Assembly (NCBI GenBank): GCA_034429275.1 | Contig: DAOUFU010000071.1 | Span: forward strand, 1-34,239 | Source of the DNA: DAOUFU01 sp034429275 | GTDB taxonomy: Bacteria; Chloroflexota; Anaerolineae; Aggregatilineales; Aggregatilineaceae | Direction of reading: 5' to 3' | DNA: 34,239 nucleotides | Part shown: positions 29,992-34,239 of the stretch, piece after piece | How positions within the stretch are numbered: position 1 is the stretch's first letter | How the letters are laid out: every line of letters starts with the position of its first letter | Program-made: the position numbers and the translations under genes | Notes under the pieces: generated by a model | Told to the model about the DNA's origin: nothing | Seen by the model: the letters and a program-made list of their open reading frames with translations, nothing else | Databases searched by the model: none

Positions 29992-30534
29992 TTATCCGGC
30001 ATCATTCTTCTGATCGCGGAGTGTCCGCAGAATCGCCAGGCGTGGATCAACCCCCTGGGAATCGCAATCGCACGGTCCCTCATTCAGGTTGTGGCCACAT
30101 TCCGGACACAAGCCCGCACAATCCGACCGGCACAGCACACCCATCGGAACCGCCAGGATGGCCTCTTCACGCAGCAAAGGCTCCAGGTCAATATTCCCCG
30201 CATCATCAACGCTGTAGGCGGTATCAGGTGAGGCCGGAAAGGAATACAGCTCTTCGAGGTCAAATTGCACACCAACATTGGTCAGGGTCAGGCAGCGTGA
30301 GCATTCGGCAGCAAGTGTGGTTTCAAGCTGGCCTTGCAGCAGCACGCCTTTGTTATTTCGGCTGAGCCTCAGTGCCCCTTTGAGATAATCCAGTTCGAGA
30401 TCGTCGCCCAACCGCACGCGCGGCCAGTCCACCTCAATCGCGCGTTGGTATCCAACGCTCTGCGCCAGCAAAAAACCCACGTTGATTTTCAGGATACGTG
30501 GATTCACATAATGGGGAGAGGTGGTTTTTGGCAT
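29992..30534 (-). CDS. DUF177/YceD family protein
   Basis: The 180-residue protein has the DUF177 layout: an N-terminal beta-rich half with AECSRCLTLTNVGVQFDLEELYSF, then an acidic middle (DLEPLLREEAILAVPM). The C-terminal cysteine cluster is CRSDCAGLCPECGHNLNEGPCDC, likely to bind zinc. YceD/DUF177 proteins are linked to ribosome or 23S rRNA metabolism and are usually beside rpmF. Here the gene is instead upstream of sigA. ATG 30534 gives the conventional N-terminus; TTG 30561 is the alternative and neither has a strong ribosome binding site. Confidence 0.85.
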   Translation of the reverse strand: MPKTTSPHYVNPRILKINVGFLLAQSVGYQRAIEVDWPRVRLGDDLELDYLKGALRLSRNNKGVLLQGQLETTLAAECSRCLTLTNVGVQFDLEELYSFPASPDTAYSVDDAGNIDLEPLLREEAILAVPMGVLCRSDCAGLCPECGHNLNEGPCDCDSQGVDPRLAILRTLRDQKNDAG

Positions 30535-30862
30535 AACAAGCGATCCCGCTTCGGATAGCAAAAAAGTAAGCCGCAGAGGCTTTGAAAGCTGTCAAGCGCG
30601 GCTGATTGTAGGATTTTTACTATCAATGTTTGATTATAATGTTTCCTGCATTCTATGTCAAGATATGCGTTAATTTATCAATATAAAATAAATCTTTACA
30701 ACTTTTACAGGTTTTTTATGTTCAGAATCTCAATTGACCCACAATCAATCATCTGCAAGAGCTACGAATCCGCGTCAAGTCTGCGGCGGACACTCGTCGT
30801 TGCGCACCCTGGCAAAACCATTATAATCGCCTCAGTTTTCGGCCAACCTGGGGCAGGACGAC
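30535..30862. other. divergent intergenic region with an AT-rich core
   Basis: These 328 bases separate the DUF177-sigA unit (minus) from rfbD (plus). Bases about 30606-30760 are markedly AT-rich compared with the rest of the window. They hold several TATAAT-like stretches, including a TATAAT at 30635-30640 without a good -35 box. On the minus strand a perfect TTGACA (30590-30595) faces DUF177 but lacks a convincing -10. The open frame at 30655-30888 has atypical composition and overlaps the rfbD start, so I see no gene here. Confidence 0.6.
30800..30827 (+). promoter_or_regulatory. promoter for rfbD and the downstream glycosyltransferase operon
   Basis: TTGCGC (30800-30805) and a perfect TATAAT (30822-30827) with a 16-base spacer lie 35 bases before the rfbD start. 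Confidence 0.6.
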
Positions 30863-31711
30863 ATGCGCATTCTCATCACAGGCGCTGAAGGCGGCTTGGG
30901 CCGCGAGTTGATGCGCCGGTTATCCCCTTCGAACACGGTGACCGGTGTCGATCTCGACACCATGAACATCACCGATCACGGGGCTGTTTGCGCCACATTC
31001 GACGCAGTTCAGCCCGAATTGGTGATTCATTGCGCTGCGCTCACCGCTGTCGATCACTGTGCCACTCATCCTGAGCAAGCCCTGGAAGTCAACGCATTTG
31101 GCACGCAGAATGTCGCCCTGGCCTGCCAACAACATAATGCAGCTATGCTCTATGTCAGTACCAACGAAGTATTTTCGGGGCGTGGTGCGATGCCCCATGC
31201 CGAATATGATCAGCCCGACCCGATCAATCCCTATGGCTACAGCAAATGGATTGGTGAGCAGATCGTGCGCGATTTGCTTCACAGGTTCTACATTGTGCGC
31301 ACATCGTGGCTGTTCGCGCATGGTGGGCGAAATTTCATCCAGACCATCCTGCAACTCGCCCGCTCTGGCAAACCGCTTCGCGTGGTCACCAACGAAGTTA
31401 GCACTCCGACTTACGCCTTCGACCTGGCCGAAGCCATTGCGCGCCTGATCGCCACCAACCGATACGGGATATATCATCTGGTGAACGAAGGATCAGCCTC
31501 GCGTTACGCGTTCGCCCGCTTTGTGTTGGATCACGCGAACCTGCGCGAAGTCCCCATTATCCCCATCGCCCTGGCCGAGTACCAGCGCGCATCGCGTCCA
31601 CCGGAATACGCCGTACTGCACAATTTCGCGGCGGCACGGTTGGGCATCACGCTGCGCCCCTGGCAGGATGCCGTGCTCGCCTTTTTGGGTGCAGAGCAGG
31701 ATTCCCGGTGA
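30863..31711 (+). CDS. rfbD: dTDP-4-dehydrorhamnose reductase
   Basis: RfbD makes dTDP-L-rhamnose, the donor for rhamnose in surface polysaccharides. The 282-residue extended short-chain dehydrogenase has ILITGAEGGLGRELM (NAD(P) loop), the VIHCAALTAVDHCATHPEQALEVNAFGT block, YVSTNEVF and the catalytic YGYSK. RTSWLF and VVTNEVSTPTYAFDLAEAI follow. Asn replaces the usual Asp in the STDYVF-type motif. ATG 30863 follows AGGA at a short spacing. The other dTDP-rhamnose genes (rfbA, B, C) are not in the window. It starts a run of tightly spaced polysaccharide genes. Confidence 0.9.
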   Translation: MRILITGAEGGLGRELMRRLSPSNTVTGVDLDTMNITDHGAVCATFDAVQPELVIHCAALTAVDHCATHPEQALEVNAFGTQNVALACQQHNAAMLYVSTNEVFSGRGAMPHAEYDQPDPINPYGYSKWIGEQIVRDLLHRFYIVRTSWLFAHGGRNFIQTILQLARSGKPLRVVTNEVSTPTYAFDLAEAIARLIATNRYGIYHLVNEGSASRYAFARFVLDHANLREVPIIPIALAEYQRASRPPEYAVLHNFAAARLGITLRPWQDAVLAFLGAEQDSR

Positions 31712-31718
31712 AATCATC

Positions 31719-32714
31719 ATGCCCCCAATTCCACCTGCCTCCCCTGCTCTTTTTTCGGTAGTGATCCCAAACTGGAACGGGGCACACCATCTGCCGACCT
31801 GTCTCAATGCCCTTCGCCGCCAGACCTACCCCGCCATAGAGGTCATCGTAGTCGATAACGCTTCATCCGACGGTTCGCAGGCCCTGGTCGAATCGAGTTA
31901 TCCTGAAGTGCGCCTGATCGCCCTGCCCGAAAATCGTGGGTTTACCGGCGCGTGTAATGTGGGCATCCTGGCGGCTGACGGCGCGTTCATCGCGCTGCTC
32001 AACAACGATACTGAAGTTGACCCAGGGTGGATTGCAGCCCTGGTCGATGCCTTTGAGCGCCACCCGGAAGCAGGCATGGTTGCCTCGAAGATGCTACTGT
32101 TCAACGAGCGCGATCGTTTTCACACCGCCGGGGACCAATACCGGGTGGATGGTCGTCTGCAAAATCGCGGCGTTTGGGAAAAAGACACCGGTCAATATGA
32201 TCAAGAGGAATATGTTTTCAGTGCCTGTGGAGGTTCGGCGGCCTATCGCCGCGCGATGCTCGATGACATTGGCTTGCTCGATGATGATTTCTTCTTTTCA
32301 GCAGAAGATATGGACCTTGGCTGGCGTGCTCAGCTTGCAGGATACCGCTGCATTTACACGCCGCGCGCGATCGTGTACCATCATCTGGCCGCGACTGGCG
32401 GAGGCGTGACGGCCAGTTTTTACGATGGGCGCAACATGATCTGGATCCTGATCAAAGACTATCCTGCCCCGCTCTGGCGCAAACACGCCTTCAAAATCAT
32501 CTACGCCCAGATCGCGCTTGCCATCGAAGCTCTGCGCGCATGGCGTGGAGCCGCAGCCCGTGCCCGGCTTCGAGGGATGATCAGCGCGCTGTGGGGCGTG
32601 CCAAAAATGCTGCGCAAACGTCGCGTGGTTCAGCGCCAGCGACGAGTTTCGATAGATTACCTGGAGTCGATTCTGACGCCGGTTCCCGGCAAATCGGCTT
32701 CGTCACAACCCTGA
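31719..32714 (+). CDS. GT2 family glycosyltransferase (rhamnosyltransferase-like)
   Basis: The 331-residue protein has a GT-A fold at its N-terminus: SVVIPNWNGAHHL, VIVVDNASSDGS and LPENRGFTGACNVG. The metal-binding LLNNDTEVDPGW follows, with the acceptor-side motif FFFSAEDMDLGWRAQLAGY. These are typical of GT2 enzymes that add rhamnose or similar sugars, although the sugar is not decided by sequence. The C-terminal 90 residues are basic and amphipathic, suggesting membrane attachment. ATG 31719 with GGTGA eight bases upstream gives the proper first strand; the open frame upstream overlaps rfbD and is not coding. It lies seven bases after rfbD. Confidence 0.88.
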   Translation: MPPIPPASPALFSVVIPNWNGAHHLPTCLNALRRQTYPAIEVIVVDNASSDGSQALVESSYPEVRLIALPENRGFTGACNVGILAADGAFIALLNNDTEVDPGWIAALVDAFERHPEAGMVASKMLLFNERDRFHTAGDQYRVDGRLQNRGVWEKDTGQYDQEEYVFSACGGSAAYRRAMLDDIGLLDDDFFFSAEDMDLGWRAQLAGYRCIYTPRAIVYHHLAATGGGVTASFYDGRNMIWILIKDYPAPLWRKHAFKIIYAQIALAIEALRAWRGAAARARLRGMISALWGVPKMLRKRRVVQRQRRVSIDYLESILTPVPGKSASSQP

Positions 32715-32721
32715 TGCCAGA

Positions 32722-33483
32722 ATGGAGATGGGCTTGTCACACGCGCACGAAACCCAACCGTATCTCTCGATCGTCATCCCTGCTTATAACGAGGAAAAAC
32801 GACTTCCCGCCAGTCTGCAGGCGGTAGTGGAATTTGTCCTCGCCCAGGATTACTCGATTGAGGTCATTGTCGTCGATAACAACAGCAAAGATCGCACGGG
32901 AGCCATCATCGAGCAGTTCGCAGCCCAATACCCGTTCATCCGCCCTATGTTCGAAGGCACCCAGGGCAAAGGGGCGGCGGTGCGCAGTGGTATGTTGGCC
33001 GCCCAGGGATACTATCGTTTTTTTGCCGATGCCGACTTTTCAATGCCGGTCGAGGAAATCAACAAATTCCTGCCCCCCCAGCTTGATCACTTCGACATCG
33101 CCATTGGCTCGCGCGAAGCGCCAGGCGCGGTGCGCTACGATGAACCCTGGCTCCGCCATTTGATGGGCCGTGTATTCAATGCCATTGTGCGCTGGTTCGC
33201 CGTCCCTGGTCTTGAGGATACCCAGTGTGGCTTCAAGATGTTTCGCGCCGAAGTGGCAGAGGACCTATTCCCACTCCAAACCATGAACGGCTGGAGCTTT
33301 GACGTCGAAATTCTGTATGCCGCCTGTCAACGCGGATATCGTATCATTGAAGTTCCGATCAACTGGCATTTTAAGCCTACCGAGTTGATCCACCCCCTGC
33401 GTGACTCGATCAACATGTTTCGCGAAGTGTTCAAAATCCGTCGTATGGGCCGAAGTGGACACTACAAACGTGTAAAATCATGA
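32722..33483 (+). CDS. GT2 family glycosyltransferase, DPM1/ALG5-like (polyprenyl-phosphate glycosyltransferase)
   Basis: The 253-residue protein has SIVIPAYNEEKRLP, VIVVDNNSKDRTG, the GKGAAVRSGM loop and the metal-binding FADADFSMP. DTQCGFKMF and WSFDVEILYAACQRGYRIIEVPINW follow. This order matches dolichyl- or undecaprenyl-phosphate glucosyl/mannosyltransferases. No C-terminal membrane helices are present, resembling the soluble DPM1 type. The product would be a lipid-linked monosaccharide for cell-surface glycans. The start is uncertain among ATG 32722, ATG 32728 and TTG 32734, which has GGAG six bases upstream. Its stop overlaps rnhB (ATGA). Confidence 0.87.
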   Translation: MEMGLSHAHETQPYLSIVIPAYNEEKRLPASLQAVVEFVLAQDYSIEVIVVDNNSKDRTGAIIEQFAAQYPFIRPMFEGTQGKGAAVRSGMLAAQGYYRFFADADFSMPVEEINKFLPPQLDHFDIAIGSREAPGAVRYDEPWLRHLMGRVFNAIVRWFAVPGLEDTQCGFKMFRAEVAEDLFPLQTMNGWSFDVEILYAACQRGYRIIEVPINWHFKPTELIHPLRDSINMFREVFKIRRMGRSGHYKRVKS

Positions 33484-34145
33484 TCTCACACGCCGATCTT
33501 CAGCATGAGCAAATGCTGCGCGTTCAGGGCTATCGTTTGATCGCCGGGCTAGACGAAGCCGGGCGTGGTGCCTGGGCCGGCCCGGTGGTAGCCGGTGCGG
33601 TGATTCTGCCTCTCGAGAGCGACAATCACGCGGACCTTGCTCAGGCGCTGGCAGGCGTCAATGACTCCAAGCTGCTCAGCCGATCGGCTCGCGAGGCACT
33701 GCTCCCCAAAATCACCTCGGTTGCCCTGGCGACAGGGGTCGGTTTTGCTTCTCATGAGGAAATTGACACGCTGGGCATTGTTCCGGCGACTCGGCTGGCG
33801 ATGCAACGTGCCCTGGCCGCGCTCTGCGCCTGGCCCGATGCCCTGCTGACTGATGCCCTCGCACTGCCAGAAGTCGATCTGCCATGCATCCCTCTGATCA
33901 AGGGCGATCGCCGCTCCCTGAGCATCGCTGCCGCCAGCATTCTGGCCAAAGTGACCCGAGATGAGCACATGCGCGCGTTGGATTCTGGCTTTCCGGGCTA
34001 CTACTTTGGCCAGCACAAAGGGTATGGCACATCACTGCACAGCCGGGCACTGGTTCAGCTTGGCCCCTCGCCTGTTCATAGGAAAACCTTCGCACCCGTC
34101 CGTGCGCTACTGAACCATCTCCAGGACAAGAGCCTGACTCCATGA
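33480..34145 (+). CDS. rnhB: ribonuclease HII
   Basis: RNase HII cuts the RNA strand at ribonucleotides embedded in DNA and in hybrids. The 221-residue protein has GLDEAGRGAWAGPVVAGAV with catalytic D25 and E26, then NDSKLLS. A third acidic residue lies in LLTDALAL, followed by IKGDRRSLSIAAASILAKVTRDEHM with the fourth catalytic Asp. GYYFGQHKGYGT and HRKTFAPV complete the family pattern. ATG 33480 overlaps the stop of the preceding glycosyltransferase by ATGA, and its own stop overlaps the next start, so it is embedded in the polysaccharide operon although its job is unrelated. Confidence 0.94.
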   Translation: MISHADLQHEQMLRVQGYRLIAGLDEAGRGAWAGPVVAGAVILPLESDNHADLAQALAGVNDSKLLSRSAREALLPKITSVALATGVGFASHEEIDTLGIVPATRLAMQRALAALCAWPDALLTDALALPEVDLPCIPLIKGDRRSLSIAAASILAKVTRDEHMRALDSGFPGYYFGQHKGYGTSLHSRALVQLGPSPVHRKTFAPVRALLNHLQDKSLTP

Positions 34146-34239
34146 ACCTTGCTCTGGTACACGACTGGTTGAACCAAATCGGCGGGGCGGAGGATGTGCT
34201 CGATCAGCTCGTGCGCTGTTTCCCGGACGCCCCGATCTA
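34142..34239 (+). CDS. glycosyltransferase family 4, N-terminal fragment (runs off the window)
   Basis: Only 32 residues are visible. They start at ATG 34142, which overlaps the rnhB stop (ATGA). The sequence NLALVHDWLNQIGGAEDVLDQL matches the N-terminus of GT4 mannosyl/glucosyltransferases, where HDW is followed by a Gly-Gly-Ala/Glu turn and a helix. It continues the surface polysaccharide gene set. The product and sugar specificity cannot be judged from this piece. Confidence 0.7.
   Translation, partial: MNLALVHDWLNQIGGAEDVLDQLVRCFPDAPI

Noticed and set aside
28782..30365. A 527-codon open frame on the plus strand opposite sigA and DUF177
   Set aside because: It mirrors the codon structure of the clearly conserved sigma factor and DUF177 genes on the other strand, has no recognisable domain, and spans the gap between them.
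30655..30888. Small open frame in the AT-rich intergenic region
   Set aside because: It has no ribosome binding site, mixed composition, crosses the rfbD promoter and overlaps the rfbD start.
1..34239. CRISPR array, insertion sequence, prophage or transposon ends
   Set aside because: No spaced direct repeats, transposase motifs, integrase or terminal inverted repeats were seen.

Overview
The window looks like ordinary chromosome from a member of the Chloroflexota, probably Anaerolineae-like. That placement is inferred from the gene set, not from a marker search. The main clues are a stand-alone bacterial Elp3, a RecG with a long N-terminal extension, an asp23-fakA-degV-degV-recG-coaD order, a short (444-residue) glutamine synthetase, LCP, FHA and kinase-like membrane proteins, and moderately high GC. 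I see no insertion sequence, phage gene, CRISPR array or rRNA. One tRNA gene is present.

Layout. 1-2664: ftsK, interrupted by an in-frame TAG inside its membrane domain. 2881-10845: rpe, asp23, fakA, two degV (fakB-like) genes, recG and coaD, tightly packed on the + strand; the centre is a fatty-acid-kinase module. 10925-12926: a coiled-coil protein, rpmF with a consensus promoter, and fabD. 13153-15994: glnA, moaB, a CAU-anticodon tRNA and adk. 16071-18439: a membrane-anchored predicted pseudokinase facing an LCP-family (LytR-CpsA-Psr) protein. 18551-22122: a LipM-like octanoyltransferase converging on an elp3-DUF4230 pair. 22161-23980: a Trm9-like methyltransferase divergent from elp3 and overlapping mutY. 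24031-25227: an arsR-arsM arsenic module with twin operators. 25446-27687: a sulfite-oxidase-like molybdoenzyme and an FprA-type ferredoxin-NADP reductase. 27828-30534 (minus strand): an FHA membrane protein, the housekeeping sigma factor rpoD/sigA and DUF177/YceD. 30863-34239: rfbD, two GT2 glycosyltransferases, rnhB and the start of a GT4 glycosyltransferase.

How the genes work together. FakA and the DegV proteins should phosphorylate exogenous fatty acids, and FabD serves de novo fatty acid synthesis. RfbD and the glycosyltransferases suggest a rhamnose-containing surface polysaccharide, which the LCP protein could help attach. MoaB supplies molybdenum cofactor steps that the molybdoenzyme needs. 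The most attractive unexplained system is the divergent elp3/Trm9-like pair. It resembles the two catalytic steps of the eukaryotic wobble-uridine pathway (cm5U then mcm5U) in a bacterial locus. Other points worth a second look are the ftsK amber codon, the HRD-less kinase, the near-identical ATCGAT-N4-ATCGAT operators with a probable leaderless arsR, and a structured leader in front of the FHA gene.
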